DNA of 64,000 nucleotides. Origin: DATAAP01 sp041690495 (lineage in GTDB: Bacteria > Pseudomonadota > Alphaproteobacteria > CACIAM-22H2). How positions within the stretch are numbered: the stretch's first letter is position 1; each line of letters begins with the position of its first letter. This document shows positions 34,340 to 42,114 of this stretch, piece after piece. The stretch is from contig JAWLHE010000012.1 of assembly GCA_041690495.1 (NCBI GenBank), forward strand, positions 62,001 to 126,000. Direction: 5' to 3'. The notes beneath the pieces are model-generated. The model had not been told where the DNA came from and searched no databases. It was given only the letters and a program-made list of their open reading frames with translations. The position numbers and the translations under genes were made by a program.

Positions 34340-35618
34340 GACGGCGTTCCTCACGATCGCCGCCGCATCCCTCGTCGCCATCGGGCTCGGACTCGTCTGG
34401 TTCGACGCGGGCCGGATCGTCGGCACCGTCATTCTTGCGACCGCGCTCGCCGCACTCGGCGGAGCCGGCTTCTGCCTCGTCAGGACCGCACGCGTGCTGC
34501 AGCGCGCGGCCGCGGTGTGCTCCGCCGCGGCCCGGGGCGATCTCGAAGTGCGCATCTTCGACGTGCCCGAGCCCGGCACGCTCGGCCTGCTTCAACGCAG
34601 CATCAACAGCATGCTCGACATCGCCGACGCGTTCGTGCGCGAGGCCAGCGGCTCGATGAAGTATGCGAGCCAGGGCAAGTATTTCCGCAAGGTGCTGCTG
34701 CGCGGCCTGCCGGGCAGCTTCCAGCTGGCCGCACGCGACATCAACGCGGCCGCCGATATCATGGAGGCCAAGGTCGGCGAGTTCCGCGCGCTCACCGGCA
34801 CGTTCGAGGCGAGCGTCGGAACGGTCGTCGAGGGCGTGTCGAGTGCGGCATCCGGAATGCGGACCAATGCGGAAGAGATGTCCCGGGCCGCGGCCGACTC
34901 CAGCAAGCGCGCAACGGAGGTCGCCGCCGCGACCGAGGAAGCGTCGGTGAGCGTGCAGACCGTCGCCTCCGCCGCCGAGGAGCTTGCATCGTCCGTTTCC
35001 GAGATCGGCCGCCAGGTCGGCCATTCGATGGCGGCGGCGCAACGCGCGGTGGACCGCTCGACCAAGACCGACGCGACCGTCCGCGGACTCGCCGAGGCGG
35101 CCCGGAAGATCGGCGACGTCGTGAAGCTCATAAGCGACGTCGCCAGTCAGACCAACCTGCTCGCGCTCAATGCGACGATCGAGGCGGCGCGCGCGGGCGA
35201 GGCCGGCAAGGGCTTCGCGGTCGTCGCGAACGAGGTCAAGACTCTGGCCAATCAGACCGCGAAGGCGACCGAGGAGATCGCTGCGCAGGTCACCGCGATC
35301 CAGGCGTCGACGGGCGAGGCGGTGGAAGCGATCCGCGAGATCGGCGACGCGATTCGCGAGCTGAGCGAGATCGGCGCCTCGATCGCCTCGGCGATCGAGG
35401 AGCAGGGCGCCGCCACGCAGGAGATCGCCCACAATGTCCACCAGGCCGCCGCCGGCACGCGGGAGGTCGCGGCCAACATCGTCGCGGTGAGCAAGGCGAC
35501 CGGCGATACCGGCGCAGCCGCCGGTCAGGTTCTGGCCGCGGCATCCGATCTGTCGCGGCAGGCCGAGCGGCTGCGCGGCGAGTCGGCGGCGTTCCTTGCC
35601 AAGGCGCGCGCGGCCTGA
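34317..35618 (+). CDS. Methyl-accepting chemotaxis protein without sensor domain
   Basis: A 433-residue MCP. Two near-contiguous membrane segments (about 8-27 and 35-55) leave almost no periplasmic loop. A HAMP-like stretch follows (VLQRAAAVCSAAARGDLEV) and then a long coiled-coil with the signalling tip SQTNLLALNATIEAARAGEA and GFAVVANEVKTLA. With the sensor missing and an Aer-type PAS protein encoded just upstream in an overlapping gene, the pair looks like a split aerotaxis/redox receptor. No CheA/CheW/CheR/CheB genes are in the window. Confidence 0.93.
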   Translation: MNLSSLSKTAFLTIAAASLVAIGLGLVWFDAGRIVGTVILATALAALGGAGFCLVRTARVLQRAAAVCSAAARGDLEVRIFDVPEPGTLGLLQRSINSMLDIADAFVREASGSMKYASQGKYFRKVLLRGLPGSFQLAARDINAAADIMEAKVGEFRALTGTFEASVGTVVEGVSSAASGMRTNAEEMSRAAADSSKRATEVAAATEEASVSVQTVASAAEELASSVSEIGRQVGHSMAAAQRAVDRSTKTDATVRGLAEAARKIGDVVKLISDVASQTNLLALNATIEAARAGEAGKGFAVVANEVKTLANQTAKATEEIAAQVTAIQASTGEAVEAIREIGDAIRELSEIGASIASAIEEQGAATQEIAHNVHQAAAGTREVAANIVAVSKATGDTGAAAGQVLAAASDLSRQAERLRGESAAFLAKARAA

Positions 35619-35699
35619 TCGTCCCCGGCAGGCGCTTCTAGCGCCCTTCACATTCGTGGCGCGCCGTGCTTCGATCGTGCCTCGTCTCCGCGAGGCACG

Positions 35700-36143
35700 A
35701 TGACGGTTTCACGACACGGCGCGTTCGACCTCTCCGGCACGTATCTGCATCTCGGCACGCGCGGCGATGCGCTGCCGATCGCCGGCGGCGACGCCTTCTG
35801 GCAGGCGCTGATGCGCGACGACCGGCGCGATCCGGCGATCGCGCGCGTCGCCGACGAGGCGGGTTTCCTGGTCGGCGGCTTCCGCATGAGCGCCGATTCG
35901 CCGCATTGGGAGATGCATCCCGAGGGCGACGAGATCATCCACCTGCTGTCCGGCGCCGTCGATTTCGTGCTCGACGAGGCGGGTGGGCCGCGCACGATTG
36001 CGTTGCGCGGGCGCGCCTGCTGCGTCGTGCCGCGCGGCGTGTGGCATCGCATCGTCGTGCACCGCCCGAGCGAGTTCGTCTTCATCACCTTCGGCCGCGG
36101 CACGCGGCATCGCGCGATCGACTCAGGGGAGAGCAAGTCATGA
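35700..36143 (+). CDS. Cupin-domain protein
   Basis: A 147-residue single-domain cupin. Motif 1 is HWEMHPEGDEIIHLLSGAV and motif 2 is PRGVWHRIVVH. The first strand (YLHLGTRGDALPIAGGDAFW) is an N-terminal arm. Metal ligands are probably the two His and Glu of motif 1 and the last His of motif 2. Substrate unknown. A possible short ORF overlaps its stop (ATGA). Confidence 0.8.
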   Translation: MTVSRHGAFDLSGTYLHLGTRGDALPIAGGDAFWQALMRDDRRDPAIARVADEAGFLVGGFRMSADSPHWEMHPEGDEIIHLLSGAVDFVLDEAGGPRTIALRGRACCVVPRGVWHRIVVHRPSEFVFITFGRGTRHRAIDSGESKS

Positions 36144-36306
36144 CCGGAGCCGGGCGGCAGACGGTGACGCCCTGCATCGCGTGCGGCGATGCCGGACGGC
36201 ACAGGATCGGCGATGTCCGGTCGATCGGCACCGGCAAGGAGCGCCGCTCGAAGACGAGATCCCGCGCCGCTTCGCGCGGATGATCAGGCAGGACCCGCAG
36301 AGCTGA
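36140..36306 (+). pseudogene. Possible small frameshifted ORF after the cupin gene
   Basis: An ATG overlapping the cupin stop opens a 47-codon frame (MTGAGRQTVTPCIACGD...) ending at 36283. Its last part looks random, while the neighbouring frame ends in the protein-like LEDEIPRRFARMIRQDPQS with stop at 36306. A single-base shift around 36235 would join them into a short protein with a CxxC start and this tail. Could be a real frameshift, a sequencing error, or chance. Confidence 0.25.
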
Positions 36307-36321
36307 GGCAGGCGTGCGCCG

Positions 36322-36513
36322 CTAGCGCCGCCGGCGCCTGATCCAGGCGAGCAGCAATGCGCCGCCGGCAAGCGCGCCGCCGAGCAGCACCAGGGAACTC
36401 GGCTCGGGCACCGCAACGACCGAGGCGGGAATGTCGGCCCGCGCCGGCGCCGCCACGCCGGTCAGCAGGACGGCGAGCGCCGCCCCGCGCCTGCGGTTCG
36501 TGGTGGGATTCAT
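36322..36513 (-). CDS. Orphan PEP-CTERM miniprotein
   Basis: A 63-residue protein made of little more than an N-terminal signal (MNPTTNRRRGAALAVLLTGV, cleavage near APARA) and a C-terminal PEP-CTERM sorting signal: VPEPSSLVLLGGALAGGALL, then AWIRRRRR. The motif, hydrophobic helix and basic end are complete. Such signals are cut by exosortase (EpsH/XrtA); none is in the window. AGAGG stands 6-7 nt before the ATG at 36513, favouring it over 36537. Almost no mature protein would remain. Confidence 0.78.
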   Translation of the reverse strand: MNPTTNRRRGAALAVLLTGVAAPARADIPASVVAVPEPSSLVLLGGALAGGALLLAWIRRRRR

Positions 36514-36670
36514 CGACTGCCTCTCGTCCGACATCATCGCTGGGCCGCTCTTTCGGCAAACCTTTCAAGTGGTTAATGCAAGAATCGCGCCGTTGCCGCC
36601 GGCACAGGCACTTAGCCCCGGTGCCGGCCCGGCGCACGGCCGGCCTGTAAAGAATTCCGGCGGCTCTGAC

Positions 36671-37285
36671 TCAGTACAGCGTCTGCTTCAGCCGCTCGGG
36701 CAGGGCCGCGTCGTATCCGGGGCCGTCGAAGCCGGGGCTGACCGCGGCGAGCATGGCGCCGGCGCTCGGCACCGCGCCGCGCGCGACATGACGCGACGGG
36801 TCCCACAGTCGCGAGCGCGTCAGCGCCTTCGAGCACTGGAAGTAGACCGATTCGATCGTGACCAGCACCACCGCGCGCGGCGCTTTTCCGGCCACCGCGA
36901 AGGCGTCGAGCAGCGCCGGCTCGACCGAGATCGCGGCGCGGCCGTTGACCCGCAGCGTCTCGCCGGCGCCGGGGACGAGGAACAGCAGCGCCACGCGCGG
37001 ATCGCGCACGATGTTGCGCAGCGAGTCGACGCGGTTGTTGCCCGGCCGGTCGGGTATGGCGAGCGTGCCGTCATCGACGATGCGCACGAAGCCGGGTGCG
37101 TCGCCGCGCGGCGAGCAGTCGAGCCCCTCGGGCCCGGCGGTGGCCAGCGCGACGAAGGGCGCATGCTCGATGAACGCGCGGTAGGGCGCGTTGAGCCGTT
37201 TGATCTCCTTGGCGATGGCGCGCGCGGAGGGCTGGCCATAATGCGCGTCGAGCTGTTCGATCGTGGTGAGCATATGGGCGGTCAT
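36671..37285 (-). CDS. Pyridoxamine 5'-phosphate oxidase-family FMN protein
   Basis: A 204-residue split-barrel flavoprotein of the MSMEG_1061/PPOX type. Typical segments are FVALATAGPEGLDCSPRGD, IPDRPGNNRVDSLRNIV (the flavin phosphate-binding piece) and VALLFLVPGAGETLRVNG; a C-terminal extension has VYFQCSKALTRSRLWDP. Probably binds FMN or F420-like flavin, with an unknown substrate. The ATG at 37285 has AGGAG close upstream; 37273 is an alternative. Confidence 0.85.
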   Translation of the reverse strand: MTAHMLTTIEQLDAHYGQPSARAIAKEIKRLNAPYRAFIEHAPFVALATAGPEGLDCSPRGDAPGFVRIVDDGTLAIPDRPGNNRVDSLRNIVRDPRVALLFLVPGAGETLRVNGRAAISVEPALLDAFAVAGKAPRAVVLVTIESVYFQCSKALTRSRLWDPSRHVARGAVPSAGAMLAAVSPGFDGPGYDAALPERLKQTLY

Positions 37286-37399
37286 GGCTCCTGCCGTGCA
37301 TGTGGTCGCCACGCTCTGTATAGCAGGATATAGCAGGGCGCACGTCGCGCAGATCTACGTGACCGTGATCATGCTCGCGCACCCCGCCGCGATCGAGCC

Positions 37400-38185
37400 T
37401 CACATCCGCCAGTACGGCGCGCGCCTGTAGTGCTGGAACAGCTTCTTTTCGTAGGGGCGCTCGATCGCGGCGCCGGCTTTGAAGTCGGGACTGTGGCGGA
37501 CCTCCTCTCTGAGGAGGTCGAGCGTCACCGTCTGCTCGCTCCAGCTGATGTCCTCGATCCATTGCGGCGAGATCAGGACCTTGCGGCCCGGCAGCCAGGT
37601 GCCGGTATCGGCCACCATGTAGCGGATCATCCAGCCCTCGTGGTCGACGATGAAGTCGGCGACATGACCGATGTCGCCGTCGCGGGCGTGGATCGAATAG
37701 CGCATCACGGTCTCGGCGCTGCGCAGGTTCGGGTCGACGCCGGCCAGAAGCCCCTGCAGCTCGTACTGCTCGGTCGGACCGGCCGGCGCGGTGCTGGCGC
37801 CCTCCTCGACGTCGTCGGGGCTGCGCGGCTCGGTTGACCCGGCGAAGGGCAGCCCTGCCTCGCCCCAATAGGGTTCCCAGCCATAGTGGCGATAGAGCCG
37901 CTCCTCCATCGCGCGCGACAGCGGCCGGGCGGTGTCGTAGTCGGGACTGCCGCGCACCTGCTCCTGCGTCAGCTGCACCGGAACGACGCCGTTGACGAGG
38001 TCGGGTTGGCCGACCGACTGCGGCGAGATCAGGACCTTGCGGCCGGACAGCCACGTGCCGGTGTCCACGACCAGATAGCGGACCGCCCAGATCGCGTCGT
38101 CGAAATACATGTCATCGACCGAGCCGATCGTGCCATCGGTCGCGCGCAGCGGCAGGCCGTCCAGATCCGAAATGCCGTAGAGCAT
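37400..38185 (-). CDS. Tandem PRC-barrel domain protein
   Basis: A 261-residue soluble protein with two PRC-barrel domains, about 1-85 and 160-245. Both contain the same strand pair: VRYLVVDTGTWLSGRKVLIS and MIRYMVADTGTWLPGRKVLI. Each is followed by a short segment ending YW (GWEPYWGE, RRAPYWRM). Such proteins often belong to general-stress regulons. Start supported by GGGAGGGG 3 nt upstream. A near-consensus EcfG-type promoter lies about 40 nt upstream. Confidence 0.88.
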   Translation of the reverse strand: MLYGISDLDGLPLRATDGTIGSVDDMYFDDAIWAVRYLVVDTGTWLSGRKVLISPQSVGQPDLVNGVVPVQLTQEQVRGSPDYDTARPLSRAMEERLYRHYGWEPYWGEAGLPFAGSTEPRSPDDVEEGASTAPAGPTEQYELQGLLAGVDPNLRSAETVMRYSIHARDGDIGHVADFIVDHEGWMIRYMVADTGTWLPGRKVLISPQWIEDISWSEQTVTLDLLREEVRHSPDFKAGAAIERPYEKKLFQHYRRAPYWRM

Positions 38186-38225
38186 CGTCCCCTCCCGTAT
38201 CGGCTGGTCAAGCTTTCGCCCGAGT

Positions 38226-38252
38226 CAACCGCGCGCGGCTGCGGCTTGTTCC
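38226..38252 (-). promoter_or_regulatory. Near-consensus EcfG-type promoter before the PRC-barrel gene
   Basis: On the minus strand: GGAAC-N17-GGTT, one mismatch to GGAAC-N16/17-CGTT. The -10 element ends about 40 nt before the PRC-barrel start. Its -35 half abuts that of the divergent site at 38253-38278 in the palindrome GTTCCGGAAC. Confidence 0.4.
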
Positions 38253-38278
38253 GGAACGGAGACGCGTCGGCCGTCGTT
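38253..38278 (+). promoter_or_regulatory. EcfG-type general-stress promoter before the SGNH gene
   Basis: Exact GGAAC-N17-CGTT. The proposed GTG start of the SGNH gene is only 10 nt after CGTT, so the transcript would be nearly leaderless, or translation starts later. Confidence 0.5.
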
Positions 38279-38287
38279 GGCCGGAAC

Positions 38288-39022
38288 GTGCGCATTCTCC
38301 ATCCGCTGCTGGCGTTGAGCTTTGCGATGACGGCGACCGCGTGCGACGGAGGCCCGCCCGAGGCGATCGGCAGGAAGGAGCGGGTCCTTTACGTTGCGCT
38401 CGGCGCCAGCGATGCCTTCGGTGTCGGCGCGGAACCGGTCGGCAACGGCTATGTCTACCGCATCCGCGACGCGCTCGACCGCGAGGTCCGCCGCGTCGAC
38501 CTGATCAATCTCGGGATTCCCGGCGCAGAGGCCGACCGGATCGGCGATTCGGCGCGCGTCTTGCTGGAATCCGGCGCCCGGCCCGACATCGTCACCCTGT
38601 GGACCGGCGCCAACGATGTCATCGCCGGGCGGCCGGCGGCGGATTTCGAATCCGACCTCGATAATCTTCTCGCCCGGCTGCGCGGCGATTCCGGAGCGTT
38701 CGTCGTCGTGGCGAACATTCCCGATCTGACGCAGCTGCCGCGGTTCCGGGCGCGGCCCGAGCCGAAGGTGACGCGCGAGCGGGTGCGTACCTTCAACGAC
38801 GCGATCGCGCGCCAGGCAAAGCGCCACGACGTGCCGGCCACGGACCTGTACGCGCAGCCGGTCGAGCGCGACCTGGTCAGCGACATCGACGGCTTCCACC
38901 CGTCGAACGAAGGCCATGCGCGAATCGCCCGGCATTTCCTCGACGTCATGCTGCCGGCGCTCGGCTTCGGCCCGGTGCGGGGCGCGAACCAGCGACCGAT
39001 GCGCGCGGCTGGCCGGGACTAG
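38288..39022 (+). CDS. SGNH/GDSL-type hydrolase, predicted lipoprotein
   Basis: A 244-residue protein. The N-terminus is a hydrophobic signal ending MTATACDGG, where Cys may be lipidated. SGNH blocks are visible: block I as ALGASDAFGVGA (the usual GDS is GAS-D), Gly in INLGIPGAEAD, Asn in WTGANDVIAG, and Asp-x-x-His in DGFHPSNEGH. Likely an esterase or lipase at the outer envelope. The GTG at 38288 is the best start near the signal; an ATG at 38330 would remove it. Divergent from the PRC-barrel gene. Confidence 0.83.
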   Translation: MRILHPLLALSFAMTATACDGGPPEAIGRKERVLYVALGASDAFGVGAEPVGNGYVYRIRDALDREVRRVDLINLGIPGAEADRIGDSARVLLESGARPDIVTLWTGANDVIAGRPAADFESDLDNLLARLRGDSGAFVVVANIPDLTQLPRFRARPEPKVTRERVRTFNDAIARQAKRHDVPATDLYAQPVERDLVSDIDGFHPSNEGHARIARHFLDVMLPALGFGPVRGANQRPMRAAGRD

Positions 39023-39108
39023 CGCCGCGACGCAGGCGCGGCGCGCTTCGCATCGGGCGGCGGTTCTGCTACCAGATCCCCGTCCGGCGACATGGACTCC
39101 GCTTCCGC

Positions 39109-39537
39109 ATGACCGAACCGACCGACGGCGAGTTGCTCGCGGGCTTGCGCGCATTGCTGGCGAGCGGCGCCGTCACCCTCGAAGTCGACGCGACCAGGCT
39201 CAATCATATGGACAGCCCCGTCGCCGTCGAAGCCGAAGCGAACCGCTGGCTCGCTCTCCTGATCGCCCTCTCCGGTGCGGCGTTCTGGTTCGGCGGCTGG
39301 GCGATCGGGATCGCGGCCCTCGCGCTGAGTGTAGTGCTGTGGCTCGTTCCCGTGCGGCGCTCGCTGCGGCGGCGCGTCGAGCGGCGCGTGCGCGTCCGGG
39401 CGCTCGACGACGTGCAGACCTGGCGCAGGCTGTGGCGGTTCGGCGGCGTGCGGCTCGTCGCCGCCGACGCGGTCTGCGCCGCCCCTGACGGAAACTGGAT
39501 GCAGTTCGTCCGCGAGCGCGGCGCGGCACGGCCTTAA
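39109..39537 (+). CDS. Hypothetical membrane-associated protein
   Basis: A 142-residue protein with a soluble N-terminus, two adjacent hydrophobic segments (about 47-66 and 66-82: ALLIALSGAAFWFGGWAIG and AALALSVVLWLV) and a basic C-terminal half (VRRSLRRRVERRVRVRALDD). No family recognised. It lies between the SGNH and transglycosylase genes on the same strand; gaps of 86 and 38 nt suggest possible co-transcription. Confidence 0.65.
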   Translation: MTEPTDGELLAGLRALLASGAVTLEVDATRLNHMDSPVAVEAEANRWLALLIALSGAAFWFGGWAIGIAALALSVVLWLVPVRRSLRRRVERRVRVRALDDVQTWRRLWRFGGVRLVAADAVCAAPDGNWMQFVRERGAARP

Positions 39538-39575
39538 CGGCGCCTTCATACTCGCCGCGGATACTCCCTCCTCCA

Positions 39576-40424
39576 ATGGCCCCCGTTCCTCCGGTCCGCA
39601 TCGATCCTGCAGCGAATGCCCCGCGCGAGATCCGCGCTGCGATCCAGCAGGCGGCCGCGGCGACCGGCATGCCCTTCGACTATCTGGTCGCGCAGGCGCG
39701 GCAGGAAAGCGGGTTCAAGGCCGACGCACGCGCATCGGGCAGCAGCGCCGCCGGCCTCTATCAGTTCATCGAGTCGACCTGGCTGCGCATGGTCCATGAC
39801 CATGGCGACAAGTACGGGCTGGGCAGCGAGGCGCGGGCGATCGCAGCGACCGAGTCCGGGCTGCACGTCGACAATCCGGCCACCCGGGCGCGCATCCTCG
39901 CGATGCGCGACGACCCCAAGGTGTCGGCGGCGATGGCGGCGGAATATGCCCGCGGCAACCATGCGCAGCTGGCGCAGACTCTCGGGCGCGAGATCGGCGC
40001 CACGGATCTTTATCTGGCACACTTCCTCGGGCCGGGCGGCGCGGCCAGGTTCCTGTCGGCCCTGCGCAGCGAGCCGGCGCGCGCCGCGGCGGAGCTGCTG
40101 CCCGAAGCGGCCAAGGCGAACCGCAACGTGTTCTTCGATTCCGCCGGACGGGCGCGCGGCGTGCACGAGATCTACACCCGTTTCGCCGCGAAGTTCGATC
40201 CCGGCGCCGCCGCATCGCCGATGCCGGGCGCGCCTGCAGCGGCCGCGCGGGCGGCCTTCGAATTCCTGGACGACGAGTCGGCGAACGGCACGCCGGCGCT
40301 CGAGGCCGTACTGCGCCGCACCGCGGCGGCCGCCTTATCCGGCAACGTATTGTCGCCCACCGTCATCGCCGCGCTTGCGGCACTCGACATGCCGCACGAG
40401 GGCGACGCGCGCAAGCCGCGCTGA
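39576..40424 (+). CDS. Lytic transglycosylase (SLT domain)
   Basis: A 282-residue protein. The SLT fold starts near residue 20 with the catalytic Glu in VAQARQESGFKADARA (about Glu44), followed by GSSAAGLYQFIESTWLRMV and AEYARGNHAQLAQTLG, and TDLYLAHFLGPGGAARFL. These segments match flagellar/phage-type SLT proteins. No signal peptide is visible, so export might be non-Sec or N-terminal uncertain. The C-terminal 90 residues are Ala-rich and non-conserved. Ends at a hairpin shared with the convergent gene. Confidence 0.85.
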   Translation: MAPVPPVRIDPAANAPREIRAAIQQAAAATGMPFDYLVAQARQESGFKADARASGSSAAGLYQFIESTWLRMVHDHGDKYGLGSEARAIAATESGLHVDNPATRARILAMRDDPKVSAAMAAEYARGNHAQLAQTLGREIGATDLYLAHFLGPGGAARFLSALRSEPARAAAELLPEAAKANRNVFFDSAGRARGVHEIYTRFAAKFDPGAAASPMPGAPAAAARAAFEFLDDESANGTPALEAVLRRTAAAALSGNVLSPTVIAALAALDMPHEGDARKPR

Positions 40425-40450
40425 GATCGGGCGCCTTGGGTGCGCGCCCG
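40424..40450. terminator. Bidirectional hairpin between convergent genes
   Basis: Perfect 9-bp stem ATCGGGCGC-N9-GCGCCCGAT, starting at the transglycosylase stop and ending 11 nt before the DUF6134 stop. No T-tract. Position between converging genes supports a terminator role. Confidence 0.5.
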
Positions 40451-40460
40451 ATTGCACGGC

Positions 40461-41225
40461 CTATCGTCCGGGCAGTCGCTCCGCCGCGTCCGGGCTGCCG
40501 CTTTTCTGCTCCGACAGCAGCCGCGCGAGCTGGGCGCGGCCATCGCTGGCGCGAACCGGTATGTTCTCGATGCGGCCGTGCTCGGTTTCGCACGCCATGC
40601 GATGCCACACGCCTTCGGCGTCGTACCAGACGTGGCACGGCTTGCGGCTACCGATGAGATAACGCCGGGCCGCAACCGCGTCTGCGCCGGGAACAGCAAG
40701 GCTTTCCCAGGCAAGTGGCGTCACCGGCGGCGATTGGACTTCGCCGTCGCGCGTGTCGATCAGCGGCGCGCCGCGCACAGTGCCGACGTTCCAGTACGTC
40801 GTCGGCACTGCCGAGGGCGGCGCAATGGTGCGACCAAGCGGTCCATCGATGATCAGGCCCTGATCGGTCGCCGTGGCGGACACGCGGGTACGCACGCCAT
40901 TGTCGTCGGTCGTTGCCTCGAGCGCGACCAGCCGGCCGTCGCGCCACTCCTCCCGGACATGTTGCGTGAAGCGATAGACCGTCATCCCGAGCACGGTGAC
41001 TCGCGCGGACGCGTCGCTGCTCACCGTCAGCGTCTTGCCCATCAATGCGAAGCTATAACGATTCTGCCCGATCGGATCGCCATCGCGCAGGATGCGGAAA
41101 TTCACCTCGAACGCGGTGCGTCCCGGCCCCGCTTCAGCGACGCTACGCTCTGCCGAGGCGGAACCGGCACCTGCCGCCAGCATGACGACGAGCGGGACCG
41201 CAAAGCCGCGGAGCCCTCGGAACAT
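40461..41225 (-). CDS. DUF6134-family secreted protein
   Basis: A 254-residue protein with a Sec signal peptide (MFRGLRGFAVPLVVMLAAGA, cleaved near SASA). The rest is beta-rich: VNFRILRDGDPIGQNRYSF, then TTYWNV and KPCHVWYDAEGVWHRM, fitting the DUF6134 family of periplasmic proteins. Function unknown. An exact EcfG-type promoter lies 54 nt upstream, so it is probably stress-induced. Confidence 0.8.
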   Translation of the reverse strand: MFRGLRGFAVPLVVMLAAGAGSASAERSVAEAGPGRTAFEVNFRILRDGDPIGQNRYSFALMGKTLTVSSDASARVTVLGMTVYRFTQHVREEWRDGRLVALEATTDDNGVRTRVSATATDQGLIIDGPLGRTIAPPSAVPTTYWNVGTVRGAPLIDTRDGEVQSPPVTPLAWESLAVPGADAVAARRYLIGSRKPCHVWYDAEGVWHRMACETEHGRIENIPVRASDGRAQLARLLSEQKSGSPDAAERLPGR

Positions 41226-41278
41226 CGGGATTGTCCCTGATCTGGACGCCGGCCCAAGCGGCCGCGCGCGGTTTCAGG

Positions 41279-41303
41279 AACGCCGCCCAATGTCACGGGT
41301 TCC
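41279..41303 (-). promoter_or_regulatory. EcfG-type general-stress promoter before the DUF6134 gene
   Basis: On the minus strand: GGAAC-N16-CGTT, an exact match to the alphaproteobacterial EcfG consensus. The -10 element ends 54 nt before the start codon at 41225, a normal leader length. Confidence 0.65.
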
Positions 41304-41372
41304 GCCATTTGTCACAGGCCGGTGAGTCGGTCGGGTCGAGCGGGGCCGCAATCCGCTACCGTCGTGCGACGG

Positions 41373-41876
41373 TCAGGCGTCTTCGTCCGGGCCGGTTTCG
41401 AGAGCGCGGATGATTGCCGCCTCGAGTTCCTCGGGCATCACCGGCTTGAGCAGATACCCATTCGGGTTGATTGCGCGGATGCGCGCCGAGGTTTCCGGGT
41501 CGCCAAACCCGGTGACGAAGATGATGGGCGTGTCGGCGCGGCGCTCGCGGATGGCGCGTGCGGTCTCGATGCCGTCCATTCCCTCCTTGAGGTTCACATC
41601 CATCAGCACGACGTCGGGACCGATATCCTCCGCCTGTTCGAGCGCCGCGGTCCCGTTCGACACGATTCCGCATACCTGGAAACCTGCGGCCTCGAGGGAA
41701 AGGCTCATGTCCCAGGCGATCATCGCGTCGTCTTCGACGATGAGGACACGCGGCTTTTCCTTGACGTGGCCAGCGCGTCGCGCGGAGTCGGACTTCTCTG
41801 GCAAGATGGATCCGTCGGGTGTGGCAGGCTGTCGGGGCTGAAGAACAATTATTCTCGCTGTACCAAAACGCAACAC
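41373..41876 (-). CDS. Single-domain response regulator (receiver protein)
   Basis: A 167-residue protein with a variable 40-residue tail and one receiver: VEDD (acidic pair at 49-50), phospho-acceptor Asp93 in LMDVNL, Thr122 in FVTGFG, Lys144 in LLKP. Resembles the receiver encoded at 4479-4961. The start is uncertain: GTG at 41876 opens the frame, with a TTG at 41804 nearer the domain. No kinase nearby. The 238-nt upstream gap (41877-42114) is AT-richer than its surroundings and shows no gene. Confidence 0.87.
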   Translation of the reverse strand: MLRFGTARIIVLQPRQPATPDGSILPEKSDSARRAGHVKEKPRVLIVEDDAMIAWDMSLSLEAAGFQVCGIVSNGTAALEQAEDIGPDVVLMDVNLKEGMDGIETARAIRERRADTPIIFVTGFGDPETSARIRAINPNGYLLKPVMPEELEAAIIRALETGPDEDA

Positions 41877-42114
41877 GTTTCTTCCCCGAAGGTCGCGGCG
41901 GCGTGCGAGCGCGTCGGAGACGGCGTGAACCGATCTAACGCGGGTTTATCCCTGCTGAGAGCAGGTGCATATGGAATGTGGCTTGCTCTTTCGCCACTTA
42001 CGGCTACCCGTAGGTCGGCTTGGCCGGCTGCGGACGCATTCGCAGGCGATCGTTTGACTCGCAACGATTGTCATGGACGACAGCGCGGCGGGTTGTGGAA
42101 AACCGCCCGAACGC

